Source of the DNA: Cephalotus follicularis
Lineage: Eukaryota > Streptophyta > Magnoliopsida > Oxalidales > Cephalotaceae
Length of the DNA stretch: 64,000 nucleotides
Reading direction: 5' to 3'
NCBI GenBank assembly: GCA_001972305.1
Contig: BDDD01002128.1
Location: 77,206-141,205, forward strand
How positions within the stretch are numbered: the stretch's first letter is position 1; each line of letters opens with the position of its first letter. Under the pieces are notes generated by a model. It saw only the letters and a program-made list of their open reading frames with translations. It searched no databases and was not told the origin of the DNA. The translations under genes and the position numbers were made by a program. Below, piece after piece: positions 22,781 to 35,221 of the stretch.

Positions 22781-24123
22781 ACTGTAAGCACTGTGTGGTT
22801 AGCGTTATCTCAACCCTACTCATCTACGACTCAGAGAGTGTGTAGATAGTGGGATGGGCCTATGGATTGTTTGTTCCCATGTACTGTGACTGACTGATTA
22901 CTGAGTGTCTGCAGGCCTATGGCCTTGGATGTGATTAGGACTAGCTGGATATAAATCGCTTAGGGACGGTTGGTATATCGAAGCTGTCCGCAACTGTACA
23001 CTGACATATTGCACTCTTACTATTACTGCCACTGTTAATGTACACTGATATACTATACTGCACTGTTACTGTACACCGAAATTGTACACTGATATACTGC
23101 ACTGTTACTGTACACCGTTACTGTTCACTGTGCACCGTTACTGTTCACTGAGCATTGTACGGTACTGTTACTGTCACTGTACTGTACTGTCACAGTGCCG
23201 TTATACGGCACACCGTTACACTGACACACTACTGTATGGATGCATACATTGCATACTGTTATAACTGTTGTATACATAGCACATAGTATACCCTACACAG
23301 CATTATGTCGCTGACCCATTTCCCCTGTGTGCGGAATGGGTCAGGCTCAGGCCCAGGTGATGGACCACAGTGAAATGGATCGAGATGGATGGATACTTAA
23401 GCTGAATCTTGGATGGTGTTGGGATGATATTGTTATTGTATATGGTTTCGTTATGATCATATTATGGATTTACTTATATGAATTGTATTAAATGAGACAG
23501 GCTGGGATGGATGGATTCTCTGTAGCATGTTTTGAATTGCCATATTGTATATGATCTTACTTATGGTAATGTTTATGGTTTACTTATATGAGACGTATAA
23601 AAGGCCTTGTAATTATATCTGATTGTACGGATGCATAAGACTTGTAATGTATAAGAGACACACAAAAGACACAATAGAGATATGTTTTATTCAGCTATCG
23701 AACTGCCGACATGTGGCAGTGCTTATGATATATGTATTGATGTATTAAACAGGGACAGGCCCATCATTTGAGGCGTTAGAATGATGTGATAATGAGTTAA
23801 GTTGTGATTGCTGAGGGCTGAGCCCCATATGTATATAAACTGTTGATTCCTCCTTCGGGAGTGTGAAAATATATAAACTGAGTTTTTCTTTACAGGGGGT
23901 TAAGTCCGATAAACGAATACATCATGCCCGATTTTCGGGAGATTTTAAGAGTTAGTTTTTATTTGAATTGGGTATTCCGCTGATGTTGTTTGATTGTTTA
24001 AAGGCTTTTCTATATATAGCACTTATGGAGTATGACGAATATAATGATGAATGACTGAACGGATGGTATCTCACGCGTCGGATCGTGGGGGTTTACCCTC
24101 GCGGTTCAGGGCGTGACATATAC

Positions 24124-25361
24124 AATTCTGAATTCCATTCATATTTCATGTGCATATTTTTATATTGGCAAGGCTATGTGGCTCATCTCAACCAACCAAA
24201 AGGAACAGAATAATTATTTATAATTAACTATTTGTCATATAGCGCCCTGTCACACAAAAATGGTTGGATCTCATGCCAAGGAGGCTATTAGAATGAGATC
24301 CTTACTCCCTATGACAAACCGTTCGAAGTCATAGGTTCACTTTTTTTGGGCCACTGTTGAACTGGAAAGACTTGTCACGTTATGCTTGCTCCCGTGTTAG
24401 CAGTGAAGGATGGTTATCTCGTAGCCATTTGGGTTTATCCCTAAAGCTAAATGTGAGGTGTGTGCTAAGAGCCTGGCACTTAACAGACCCACCAATAGGA
24501 AACCTATTTGGATAGTCAATACCTAATGTCAATAAGATTCCTATGGTCTCGGTAGTGTATAGTCTATGGTGACTAGTTGGTCTATAGCCTGCGTTGTCTC
24601 CTTTGACCTGAGTGGCTGGCATGCATTGTATAGTGACAGCTTGACTTTGATTTTCACCTTCCCCAGCACTAGCCACGTGCTGGCAAAAGGTTTGTCTTTG
24701 GGTTTTGTGGGAGTTACATTGAGATGTATGGGCGAGTGCAGAATAGGGGATCGTCACACCCAGGCTGAGGGTGACCGGCTCTATTTATCTCTGCATGTTG
24801 TAGACATAAAAGTCATAATCAAGCATAGGTGGACTGGGAACGAGAGGTTTCCATGGGAGGTCTGCCGATAGTCTCAGTGCATTCATAGATTCATAGTTAT
24901 CACAACAGTACTATGGGTGACATTCATCCAAACCCTAGGCTATGGTCGGAGCCAAGTATGACAGGGGAAACATGACACATATGCCGATGACTAGATAAAG
25001 TGACTGGCTATTCGGACCATGATAGATAGATGTGGTAATACACGGATCCGGAGGGTGACTAGCGCTCACACTGGGGCTGTTTTGATAGTTGGTGACTATT
25101 AGAATGGTCGTACAAGAAATTGGGATGTTTTGGGAATTTATCTTTATATCTGAGATCGACAGGCTTTCAGGTCCTGCCTGGATTTGAACAGGTTGACATG
25201 TGATGGACGCATCTCATTTAGTGAAAGGACAACATCAGGGAAGATGTTGCTTTGCGAGTGAATGTTTCATTTGCTGGATTTAGGTCCATGCAATGCCACC
25301 ATAAAATATTCCAAGCAGAGGGTTTGAAAAATGGAAGAGAATGTCTCATCCTTGTCTTAGG
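24124..25361 (+). other. U3 portion of LTR B1, no gene
   Basis: Reverse complement of the B0 and B2 LTR blocks (for example CACTAGCCACGTGCTGGCAAAAGG at about 24668 against 38655). No coding potential is supported. Confidence 0.6.
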
Positions 25362-25700
25362 CGTCAACACCATGGAGAGCATCCGTTGACGCCATGTGTA
25401 GCTAGAGGTTTTGGACGTCGACGCCATGGAGAGCATGCGTTGACACCATCAAAACTAGTGAGTTAGGCATTGATGCAACGAAGAGCATGCGTTGACACGA
25501 TGTCTAGCTAGAGTCGTTGGGTGTTAACACCATGAAGATAATGCGTTGGCACCATTTTATTCTAGTGACTTACGCGTTGACGCTATGATGTTTATGCGTC
25601 GACGCTAAGACAGGAATAGACAACACGCCTGTTTCATCTTTTAGTGAGCGTTGACGCCCTGGTAGGATGAGACGCATGGTGTTGACGCCAAGAGGGCTAA
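25362..25700 (+). promoter_or_regulatory. GTYRAC palindrome cluster in LTR B1 (U3)
   Basis: GGCGTCAACACCATGGAGAG, GACGTCGACGCCATGG, GCGTTGACGCCATG and related words, often paired around a CCATGGAGAGCAT spacer. It ends about 105 bases upstream of the TATA box at 25804. Two more words lie at 25964-25996 downstream. Confidence 0.6.
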
Positions 25701-25803
25701 CACACGACATCTTCACCAACTTCAGAGAAGTTGGTGTGCTTTTGGAAAGTGTGTTCAAGAAGCTAGAGAGTTGACTTAGACATTTAATGAGAGAAGTCAA
25801 AAA

Positions 25804-25813
25804 GTATAAATAG
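25804..25813 (+). promoter_or_regulatory. TATA box of LTR B1
   Basis: GTATAAATAG in AAAGTATAAATAGCTAAAGG, between the palindrome cluster and the microsatellite; the expected place for the U3/R boundary. Confidence 0.65.
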
Positions 25814-25848
25814 CTAAAGGACAAGAGGTCCAAACTTACACAACACAC

Positions 25849-25926
<78 letters not shown>
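25849..25926 (+). repeat. Compound (CA)n(CT)n microsatellite
   Basis: About 20 CA units followed by about 18 CT units, starting about 40 bases after the TATA box, so in the predicted transcript leader. LTR B2 has a shorter GA run at the equivalent place (34875-34892). Confidence 0.9.
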
Positions 25927-25929
<3 letters not shown>

Positions 25930-27004
25930 CCCAGCCATGCCTCTTCCTTATGCTCTTTGAGTATGCGTTGATGCCATACGCTTAAGCGTCGACGCCAAAA
26001 ACGTATGGTTCAAAGAATAGCCTTTTTCAAACCTCCTTTCACCCCTCAAAGTTCATGATAGGTGGAGATAACTTGTACACATCGTCTCATCTTTACCTAG
26101 AGTGATTTAGCGTAGGTTAAACACTTGGCCTTCAACCTGTGATCTTCCTTTTTCTTGGCTTAAGAAGGATCCTTGGAGTTTGTGGGATAAAAGCGTAGAG
26201 GGAGCTAGACTTGAAAGAAGGAGTCTTCACCCTTGGTAAGAATCTCTTCTCTTCTTCCTCTGTGGTTCCATGGCAGTGGGTTGTTGCTAGGGTGGGTGTA
26301 CCCTAGCCAAACCTCCATGGCTTTCTTTGGTGGGAACCTAGCAACCCTTATGGTTAGGGAAGCTAGGGTTCGGGTTTTTGGGCTTATTAGCTAGGGTTAG
26401 TGTGTGGACATTGTGAGCCGATTTTCAACCCCATCTCTTAGGGTTTATGGCAACCCTATGGTAAACCCGAGTATCCCCCATGCTTGGTTTTGGGTTTGAT
26501 TAAATGTTTAATTAGGGTTCCTTGGCATTTATTGGGACAATTTGGACTTAGATTAGGGCATCCCATTGCTTGGGGATTAATCAATTGGAAGAAATTTAAA
26601 ATTAATTGGCCTTAATCCCTAAAGTCCGAATTGGTTGTTGTTTTGCACTGCGCTTGAGCCCGTTCCCAACACCTATGACTTGGAACGTTTTGTCATAAGG
26701 GAGTAAGGATCTCATTCTCATAACCTCCCAGGTACAAGATCCAACCCCTAGAACGACAGGGAGCTATATGTGTATTCAGTTAACATGGTGATTAACTGAT
26801 CTGTATCAACAGTTTGGGATAATATATATAGCAAATGCTAATGTTTCCTGAATATGCACTATATAACATGAATGGAACTAAGAATGTATGGACAAAGAGT
26901 GTATCACATGTAAAATACATATGGATGCAGCCACCTCGTGGCTTGTAGGGACACCCCTATCTAACAATCTCCCATTTGGCCCTCAAGCCACAAAGACCTT
27001 CAAT

Positions 27005-27265
27005 CTAAGTCCATAGCATTCTCTGGCATAGCTCATGGCTTTGGTCAGTGGGTCTGCTAACTTCGCTTCCAGTGTGACTCTCTCTATGGTGACATCTACT
27101 CTTGTGATGTCTCGTACATTTCCTCAATAACGTCTCTTTCGAGTCATTTCCACTGATTATGATCTCTACGGTCAAATGACACCTTTTCTGTATATGTTTG
27201 GTGTAGTAATGAGACATGAGTTCCATGGCTTGTGCAAAAGCCTCCATCAATGTCACAGTCACCAC
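27005..27265 (-). pseudogene. RNase H C-terminal remnant, Copia
   Basis: The reading KHIQKRCHLTVEII resembles the KHI.RRYH.IREI block at the end of plant Copia RNase H, with a degraded DPLTKPL-like segment after it (SRPTDQSHELCQRM). It ends just before the PPT, as expected. Several frames are needed to follow it upstream. Confidence 0.5.
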
Positions 27266-28137
27266 AACTGGACAAATGATAGATAGAATCTCTATTAAAG
27301 TTCAAGCATGAACTTCCACATCAAACCAGCTACCAATATCGGTATCACATGTTGCAACATACTCTTATTCCATGGTGGAGTATGCAGTCTTCGACTGCCA
27401 CAAACTCCTCCAACTCACACAGCACTTCCGTTCAGGACCAACACATATCTTGTAACGGATTTGTGATCATCCAGATCACATTTGAAATTATAGTCGTCAT
27501 TACTCTTAAATTTCAACTCACTATCATCTCCATATGTCAAGAAGGTATCCTGAGTCACTCTCAGATATCATATACTCTTGACAATTTCTCGGTGCCAATC
27601 ATTGGGATTGGACTTAAATCGACTAGCCATTCTCTAGGCATATACGACATCAGGCCTAGTACGAAGTATGGCATACATGATAGAGCCCACAGCTGAAGCA
27701 TAAGGGATCCTATACATGCGTGTCCTCTCCTCAGAAGTCTTAGAAGACATCCTCTTGGAAAGGTGAATTCCTTGGCTAATTGGTACTAAGCCATAGGTGG
27801 AATTCATTTCTATACCATTTCAGCATCATGCTGATGTACTGACTTTGGGAAAGTCCAAGCATCCTACTTAATCTATCTCTTATAGATCTTCATTCTCAAA
27901 ATGTAGGAAACCCTTCCCAAATCCTTTGCGGAGAAGTTCTTAGTTAACTATACTGTAACATACCTACACCATTCTCTATGTGTAGTATGTCTTCTACATA
28001 TAGTGCCAAGAAAGTGATTTATGGGTTATCCTATTTCTGGTAGACATTAGGCTTATCCATGTCTTTGATGAGGCCAAAATTTTTTTAATGGTCTCATCAA
28101 AATGGATATTACAGCTACTGGATGCTTGCTTAAGGTC

Positions 28138-28635
28138 TTAGGTAGACCTTAGGAGCTTGCACCTTGTGTGCGAATGCTCCTTGGATGTAAACCCCTCAGA
28201 TTTGGGACATAAAGATATCCTCTTCAAGATAGCCACTCTAGCAGACTGTCTCAACATCCATTTGCCATAGTTCACATCCACGGTGAGCGACAATAGCAAG
28301 CGGTATCCGAATGGACTTAAGCATTGCAACTGGTGAGAAAGTTTTGGAATAGTCGACCTCTTGTCTTAGTCTACACCCTTTCGTAACCAATTGTGCTTTA
28401 TAGGTTTTAACCTTATCCATTAACGCAAATCTTCATCCTGAAGATCTACTATCATCCGACAGGATTTAATGCCTTCGGTTGCATTTACCAAGTTCCTTAC
28501 TTGGTTTGCGTATATGGAGTCCATTTTGGATTTCATGGCCTGTGGCCATGTCCTGGAATCAGTGCACTTCACTACTTCCTTGTAGCTGACAGGCTTGTCA
28601 CTATCCCTGACGATAGGTTCGTCAATGCCTTTCAC
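28138..28635 (-). pseudogene. Reverse transcriptase N-terminal half, Copia family B
   Basis: From 28635: EPIVRDSDKPVSYKEVVKC and WPQAMKSKMDSIYANQV, the block preceding Copia RT, then from 28420 DKVKTYKAQLVTKGCRLRQE, VDYSKTFSPVAMLKSIRI and LWQMDVETVC. These match the canonical YKARLVAKG and DYxETFSPVA motifs of plant Copia RT. The catalytic YVDD block is not preserved. Frames change at about 28420 and 28240. Confidence 0.8.
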
Positions 28636-28849
28636 TGAGAAAACCTTATTTCTCAGGTGCTGTAAAAAACCTTTGCCTAATCTCCTCCAATTGAGAAGTG
28701 CCTAACTGAGATTCGATCTCAAGTTGGGATCCTTCCCCAACTATGTCTCTAGAGGTTTTAACCTCTAGTTCCTTATTGTCCTGTGGGTTTTTACATGGTG
28801 AAAACTCTCTTAGTTTCACCTAACTCTCACTGCTTCCTACAAGCAGGTA

Positions 28850-29240
28850 TTCCCACACTAGGAATTTTGCAGTGTGCAAAACAAAAGGCATTTGTTTGCT
28901 GGGATGGTTGAAATAATATACTAAGTTCTCTTTAGGATATCCCACAAACCGGCATCGTCTCAATCGTGCCTCCAGCTTAGAAGGTTTCCGCCTTCTTACA
29001 TAAGCTGGACAACCCTTATCTTAACAATGGCTTTGGCTGGGTTTCCTCCATTTAAATATCTCATAAGATATGGTAGGGACGAATTTCAAAGGAATCCAGT
29101 TTAGGATATGCACTGCTGATTGCACTAGAATAATATTGGAAGATGGGTAAAAGACTTTATGGACTGGACTATAACACTAAAGTCCACTTACTCCAAACGG
29201 ATGTCCACAGAGCTGTGGTGTTCCGGTAGGTGTCCATTAA
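28850..29240 (-). pseudogene. Integrase C-terminal region, Copia family B
   Basis: Pieces in several frames: ISYEIFKWRKPS, GCPAYVRRRKPSKLEARLRR and CRFVGYPKENLVYYF, corresponding to the TPYELW.GRKP, WGCPAYV and FVGYPKE motifs. The catalytic DDE core upstream is missing. The same block occurs in internal region II at about 52784-52900 and 43130-43221. Confidence 0.65.
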
Positions 29241-29339
29241 GAGAGAATACCATTATCTCTTTTGTTTCTCATAGTCTTTTATTAGTAGTTCATTTGGATT
29301 GTTAATATAATGTTATGGTAATTGTATAAGATGTAGATC

Positions 29340-29760
29340 TCTTTTGTCCACGTGCCTCTTGCACTAACTAGAACATTGAAATGCATAAGACTAAGAATTC
29401 ATACAAAAATTCGAGCTTCCAGCTCATCTTATACATATTTGAAACAAGACATTAGTTTCTTACAACGTTCTTTATATAAAGAGATCAAGTCTTTATTGCA
29501 TAACAATTTACAAAAATTTACAATTCATAAACGCCAACAACATTGGTGTGAATCCTCGATGCATTACCATGGCGCTAGTCCTTAGCTTTATCAGCTCTCT
29601 TAGCTGTCTAGCGTCTCTCAGCTCCTGCAAAGAGGTACAACTGTTAGTCTCACAATTTGAGTTATCTACCCAAATTGAACTTACATTATAAGCTAGATAA
29701 AACATGGAAGTACCTGACCCTGAGGCACCTCCAGCTATGGACTTTAGGAACATACTGCAA
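29340..29760 (-). pseudogene. Protease to pre-integrase remnant, Copia family B
   Basis: The reading WVDNSNCETNSCTSLQELRD resembles the protease/pre-integrase stretch W.LDTGC..H(I/L)C..LQGLR.SR.L of plant Copia. The DTG catalytic motif is lost (DNS). A homologous stretch lies at 53290-53550. It starts within a few tens of bases of LTR B2, confirming deletion of gag. Confidence 0.5.
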
Positions 29761-31689
29761 TTTCTCCTCGAGTGCCCTGTTGGGAACCCCCTGAACCATG
29801 GGGGCTGCGAAGGCTCTAAGAGCGGTGGAAGCGATTAAAAACATCAATTATGGGCATTAGGTGTTAAGGGTGATCAATTTTAATTTTCAATCAAATGATT
29901 CATTCCCCAAGCAATGGGTTACCCTACCTGATGTCCACAATTGTCCCAATAAGCCCAGAAACCCTAATAGAGCATGTAGCCAAATCAACCAATAGATCCA
30001 AGCATAAGGGAGAAAACGGGTTTGGAGGAAGATTTGCCGTAAACTCTCACATTGGTCACACACAATTGCATTAAGGGAACACACATAATCCCTAAACAAT
30101 TGACCCACAAACCCAAACCAAGAGCAATACCTAACCCTAAGGAATTCCAATAGTTCCTCCACTAAACCAAGGGGGTTCAGCCAAGGTAGGCATACCCGAG
30201 CCATAACCCGAATTGCAAGCTATTACCCATAGCAAGCAATTCCAACACAAAACCACACAAACCCATTCATCATGGGTTTAGATAGGGTTGGCAAACCCTA
30301 GCCCCAATTCGAATCCACAAAGAGGGAGACAAGAAATTGGTTACCTCAAGTGATGGGTCCTTCCTTCAAGAGCTCACTCATCACTTTAATTGCAAATCCT
30401 CCATTAGAGCTCCAAGCTCCATGCATCTCCAAGCTTTTCCTTAATCCAAACATAAGGAGGGTTGAAGAAGGGATGGATCTCTGTAATACCCGCTTTTCCG
30501 TATAAAATTTATTTTATTTGAACCCCTTTTTAATTAATATTTGTGGACTGCCTATTTGTTTTAGATATAAATAACCCAAAATTTTGATTTATTTGGGCTA
30601 ATTTAATTTCGAATATTGACCAATAAACATCTTTGGTAAATGGTTAAAGAAAATATATTTTTAAAACCATTTATCACTTTTGTTTGGAAAAGTTATATTA
30701 TACATTTTAAGAAGAAAATCTTTTAAAAAGGGAATTGTCCATTTTGTTTTAAAAGCCAAATTGTGCAAAATCAATTGGAAAAGGAAATGGTTTATTTTCT
30801 TTAATTTTTGCCTTATTTTGCCGCCACCCACTCTCCCAAAATCTCTCACTAAGCAAATTTGGTTCCTCTCCCACATCAACACTGTCTCTTTGCATTTCTC
30901 TCCCGCGTGTTCGTCTCTCTCACTTATGCAATCACCGAAATCTCTCCCTGCATGCCTCTCACTTTCTTTTTTTCCCATGCAATATCTCTTTTCCTTTTCT
31001 TTTTGCTTCTCACGCGTTTTGCCCTTTTAAAGCCAGTCACTTCTTTTCTTTTTTTTTTTTTGCTATTTCTCTTCTTCTTCACCTACACGCTCGGACGCCA
31101 TTGTTGAGCAATCACAGTGAGATTTCTTGCGCTTTCACCGTCGGCTTCTTCATCACCCAGGTTTGATTCCCTCTGTTTTGGTTTAAGATTTTGTTATGCG
31201 GTGATATAAACCGTCTAATGATGCAAGTGTTAATCTCTCCTTGTCTCCCCTGTTTCGTCTCTCTCCCTCATTCTCTCTTTGAAGCGCCATTGTTGCAGCT
31301 CAGAGGGAAGCATCTTGCTCAGTCTCCACAGTACATCACTCCAGGTTCGGTTTTTCTCTTCCTTGTGGTGAATCGATTCTTTTGATATCAATTGTATATA
31401 GAAATGCATGAGTTAATCTCCTCTCGGTGTAAGCCTGTGCCATGGTTTCTAGTTCTCTGGCAGTCATGGCGTTTGGCATGAGTCATGGTCGGGTTGGATA
31501 TGAACCCGGTCACATGTGTAGGGATTGATCCCATCCCTCTCCTTAACACAGCCACCGTTTGTATATGTCTGTTCCTCCCCTGTTTTGCTGTTTTTCTTCT
31601 TGTGTCCATCGGCATCATTGATGGTTGGTGTAGCTGGTTGATGATAACATTGTTGCCCACAAATCCATCACCTTGGTTCATGCTCGGCA

Positions 31690-32140
31690 CTAGGATCGTC
31701 CTGCATGTGTGAGTGTGTCGGTTGTGTGTATGTGCTGTGAAAACAGAGTGTATATGTGCATGTGTACAGGAGTGTGTTTTACGTGTAATATGTGCATGTG
31801 GTTGTGTGGCCGTGTGTGTGTGTTGTATGCATGTGTGTAGGCTGTGTGTATTGTGCCGTGTGTGATGCATGGCCGGGCGTGTGTGTATGTGTTGGAGGGA
31901 GTGTGTGCATGTGTTGTGTGCAGCCGGAGTGATATACATGCAGCAAGTGTGTGTGTGTATAGAGTGCAGTGTCTGTGTGCTTTGTTGTGTGTACACAAAG
32001 TGTGTTATGCATTTAGTGTGTGTGTGCGTGTAGGCAGGTAAATGTTTTGTGTGTGCAGCGCTGTTGTGTACAACCTTGGTGTGAAAGTTGCATACAGTGT
32101 GTATGCAGTGAGTCGTGTGTGTTGTGCATGCCATGGGTGC
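31690..32140 (+). repeat. TG-rich cryptically simple tract in G4
   Basis: About 450 bases of TGTGTG/GCATGTG-rich sequence. It creates long His/Thr-rich frames on the minus strand that I do not regard as genes. Confidence 0.75.
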
Positions 32141-32209
32141 TCACAAATGCATGTCTTAGTCCTCACTCCTTCGTCATTCGTATTGCACTGTAAAAACACC
32201 AAAACTCAC

Positions 32210-32460
32210 ATAAAGCGCCGACGCCTTACCCCTTTGTTTCATCAAAGCGTCGACCTTCCCACAATTATGAATAATCCTATTTTGTTTATGTCAAGCGTTG
32301 ACGCCATCCTGCTTTATTTCTGTAAAGTGTCGACGCTCTGTCCTCCAAGTTTGAGTTTTTAAAATGTTTAAATGTCACCTGTGTCCTGATATACGTTGAC
32401 GCTTATGCTAGAAAGAGTCGGTGTTTTCGGCTTTGTTCTAGATAAAGCACTGACACTTTT
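32210..32460 (+). promoter_or_regulatory. GTCGAC/GTTGAC word cluster in G4
   Basis: GCGCCGACGCC, GCGTCGACC, GCGTTGACGCC, GTGTCGACGCTC and ACGTTGACGC, spaced about 45-60 bases. Confidence 0.5.
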
Positions 32461-34796
32461 GCAAGGATTTTTAATATCTTATTTGAATTATTGTTTAGAT
32501 AACTGTACCAACGGAAGTGCTGCGTAGGATTGTTTGATTTTCTCCTGAGGATAATTTTGGTATTTACGTAAGGTACGGATTTCTATCGTTCCTTGGCTAT
32601 CTGGTTATCAAACTAAAATCAGTTTTATGTTATGTCCTCGTTTTATAGACTTCGTTATGTTTTGTGATATGTTTCGGAAATGAAGTACGGATTTTCTGCT
32701 CTTTGGCTTATTCCTTCGAAATGAATTAAAATATGTTTTTGTACGGATCTTCTTTCCTTGATACACTCTTAGTGTTTCATTAGAATATGAATTCTATTTG
32801 AATAAATCCGGTTATACCTTTTTTTTAAGTACAAATTATTCTTCTTTGGTTACCATCTTTTAGTTTGGTTTGACAAAATTTAGTTTTGATTACGGATGTT
32901 CGTTTCTTGATACATTTCTATGGATTTTAATGTTGATTTTTGTGTACGGATGTCCTTCTTCCTTTGGCTATCTGATTTTATTGGAACAGTCCAGATTCAC
33001 TTTTATGATTAATGTACGGATTTCTGACATTCCTTTATGTTTACGAATTTCAGAAAATAAAGCCAGCTCTAATATTTTTGAAATTAAATATTCCCGACTT
33101 TATAAAATTGAGTTATGATTCGTTTACGAAAATCTTGCACGAATATCTCTTTTATTGTGAAAATTAAATGAGTTGGCTCCTGAATGTGAAAATGTAAGGG
33201 TTTCTTGTTTTTAGACTATTCTTTTGTTATTTATGAAAATAATTCCAACTTCGTTACGAATTTTCTTTCCTTGAATTTTAATATGGAAAATGTCCGGATT
33301 TCTTCGTCTTTGGGTCTTATCCTATGATTTTATTGAAATGAATTAAGATATATTTTTCGCAAGGATCTTTCGTTCAGACAGATATGTTTTGACATGATAA
33401 AATCTCTTTTATTACTTTTGGTGTAAAGTTAAATATTACTGATTTTATACATTGAGCATGATTTTCCCTTTTGAAAGTATGCTAACTTTTATGATACGGA
33501 TTTTGAGCATGATTTTCAATTACGGAAATATGCAAAATTATTAAGATATGATTTGGTTTTGTGAGTAAACCGATATTGGAAATGATTTCGATAAATCATT
33601 ATTTTTGAAATACTGAGAATATATTGTTTCCTACCTATGGAGGTACCATAGGCATGTCGTAGGCCTGGCACGGGGACATGACACTTCCGTAGCAGTGTGT
33701 TTAGTCTTTGGCGTCTCTTAATATCTTGTGATAGGATATGGCCAACTGAGGCGTATGGATCGATTCTAGTTATTGTAAGATAAGATTCAGTATTGGGATT
33801 GATTGTGTAGTGCCGTACACGTCATTCCGTTTGGCAAGTGGATTCTGCAGGATCCCTTGCATATATGTATGTATTTAATTCGATATTGCATCTCTCAGTA
33901 TAAGACATGGTTTTTGAAAAGTTTTGGAAACTGATATGCTTTGATATATATATGTTCACTTTATGCTGGTTTGTGAATCTATATATATATATAATTTGAC
34001 ATGAGCATCCTTTGATTTGCATGAACTGATTTTGTCATAAATTGTTCTATTTTTGTAAAGGATTAGTATTGTTCCATTACGTGAACTGTTTCGTAAATTG
34101 TCTTGTTTCGTAAAATGTTTTATTTCGTATTCTGAAGTTTTGAATACTGTTTCGTATCAAACATTGTTCTGTTTCGTATTCGTTGTGATTCGCAACTGTT
34201 TTATTTGGCTTCGTTTCGTAACTGTTATGATTTTGGAAACTGATCTATTTCGTAATCTGTTTTGTTTCATACTGCTTTTTGATTCTATATTCGTACTGAG
34301 GTTTGCTCAGCCGCGTTTTTGTTTCCATGCGGCAGGTTATCTGGAGCTTTTGGGGCAAGTGTGATAAGAGAGCAACCTATGACTTGAGGATTTTATTGAG
34401 TTAAAATCTTTTAGAAATGTTATATTTTTCAGAACTATGATTTCCAGTTCTAGTTGCATTATCAGATTATGTTTAGACCACCACGTGTTATTTTGGAGAC
34501 CAATTTGTTTATGAGCTTTAAGTTTGAAACCTGAGATTTTCTTTTATCAGTTTAATTGGAGACAAAAATTTATTACTGTTTTTAATGACATAAGTTCAGG
34601 ATGTGCTGATATTCTTTTGATTAGATCGGTTTAGCGTGACATTTCCGGTTCTGAGTCGCGAGTGATTCCGGTTCCGAATCGGGGGTGTTACAATCTCCAT
34701 AGATAAAGATAAGATGCAAGGAACAAATCATCTCCACCTATTTTGAGCTTTGATGGGTGAAAGGAGGGTTAAAAAGGGCAGAAAAATTGCACCAGG

Positions 34797-35020
34797 CGAT
34801 ATAGGCGTCAACGCCTAACCGATGGCATCGACGCGTACGTTTTGCAGATCGAAGAGAGAAGACCACCAGGAAGAGAGAGAGAGAGAGAGAAAAGAGTTGT
34901 GGGTTGAGGAAGCTTCTCTCAAGCTTTAAATACTCTCCTCTAGGCGTCAACGCCTACCGACGGCGTCGACTCTTCCAGTCAAGGCATCGACGCAACGTGC
35001 CCATGACGTCAACGCGTAAA
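34797..35020 (-). promoter_or_regulatory. Palindrome cluster and TATA of LTR B2 (first part)
   Basis: GGCGTCAACGCC, GCATCGACGCG, GGCGTCGAC and GACGTCAACGCG words around a minus-strand TATA box (AGTATTTAAAGC at 34923-34934) with a GA/CT run downstream of it on the minus strand (34875-34892). Solo LTR G5 is inserted inside this cluster; the rest is at 37730-37985. Confidence 0.5.
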
Positions 35021-35221
35021 GTCCCTGGTGTAATGACCTGAATTTCCAGTAAAGATATTAATTATGGAAATTTATTGCTATTATGTAGTTGGCAAATATT
35101 TCAAGGGACCCGTAGTATGACCCTACGTTTGGGGAGTACGGGGGTCCCGCTGCCCTGTCAGCGGGCAGGGGTTGGGGCCCGAAGAAAATTTTTAATTGGC
35201 TAAGTGATGAGAAGTAAAACT

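Larger units (their letters stand above)
20503..24118 (+). mobile_element. Solo LTR, Gypsy type (G3), nested in B1
   Basis: TGTAATGCCCCGGATATATG ... TTCAGGGCGTGACA, 3616 bp. The TSD is imperfect (taaac/tatac). It has a 22-bp stem-loop at 20588-20609, a GA-rich leader, a GT-AG intron candidate, GTCGAC words and several short tandem repeats. It shares its leader organisation with G6 (40641-42667). Confidence 0.68.
20431..26671 (+). mobile_element. Solo LTR of Copia family B (B1), inserted in LTR B0 in opposite orientation
   Basis: TGTTAGGTTAGGGGTGTCCC ... CGTTCCCAACA with perfect TSD cctat (20426-20430, 26672-26676). B0 resumes with CCTATGACTTGGAAC as in B2. It is interrupted by LTR G3 (20503-24118); net length is about 2620 bp. 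It contains the palindrome cluster 25362-25700, a TATA box and a (CA)n(CT)n microsatellite. Confidence 0.8.
6888..26966 (-). repeat. Family-B Copia LTR (B0), fragmented by nested insertions
   Basis: On the minus strand this LTR starts at 26966 (TGTTAGATAGGGGTGTCCC, next to a PPT at 26967-26980). It continues as 26672-26966, 19838-20430, 9177-10155 and 6888-7157. Each break carries a TSD: cctat around 20431-26671, ggact/ggatt around 10156-19837, tatca around 7158-9171. The fragments align in order with LTR B2 (for example 9777-10155 with 38090-38420, and 19838-20430 with 38420-39005). Its distal end is missing where D1 abuts. Confidence 0.75.
26967..29777 (-). mobile_element. Internal region I of Copia family B (decayed pol, gag missing)
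   Basis: Lies between 3' LTR B0 and 5' LTR B2. The minus-strand PPT (CCAAATGGGAGAT) is at 26967-26980. In element order: protease/pre-integrase remnant, integrase C-terminus, RT, RNase H remnant, PPT. Gag and most of the integrase core are absent, and no clear PBS adjoins 29777, so the 5' internal part was deleted. Confidence 0.75.
30482..34692 (+). mobile_element. Solo LTR, Gypsy type (G4), nested in B2
   Basis: TGTAATACCCGCTTTTCCG ... CGAATCGGGGGTGTTACA, 4211 bp, perfect TSD atctc (30477-30481, 34693-34697). It holds a CT-rich tract (30830-31090), a TG-rich tract, palindromes 32210-32460 and a block shared in reverse with G2 (33633-33840). No gag, pol, PBS or PPT. Very long LTRs are known in Gypsy lineages. 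Confidence 0.8.

Noticed and set aside
22455..22787. Periodic frames (about 100 codons, both strands) with repeats of about 11 residues
   Set aside because: They are translations of the 33-bp minisatellite, which is a multiple of three, so all frames stay open.
31388..32134. A 248-codon minus-strand frame rich in His and Thr
   Set aside because: It is produced by the TG/CA-rich low-complexity tract inside solo LTR G4; overlapping frames on both strands are equally open and there is no domain.
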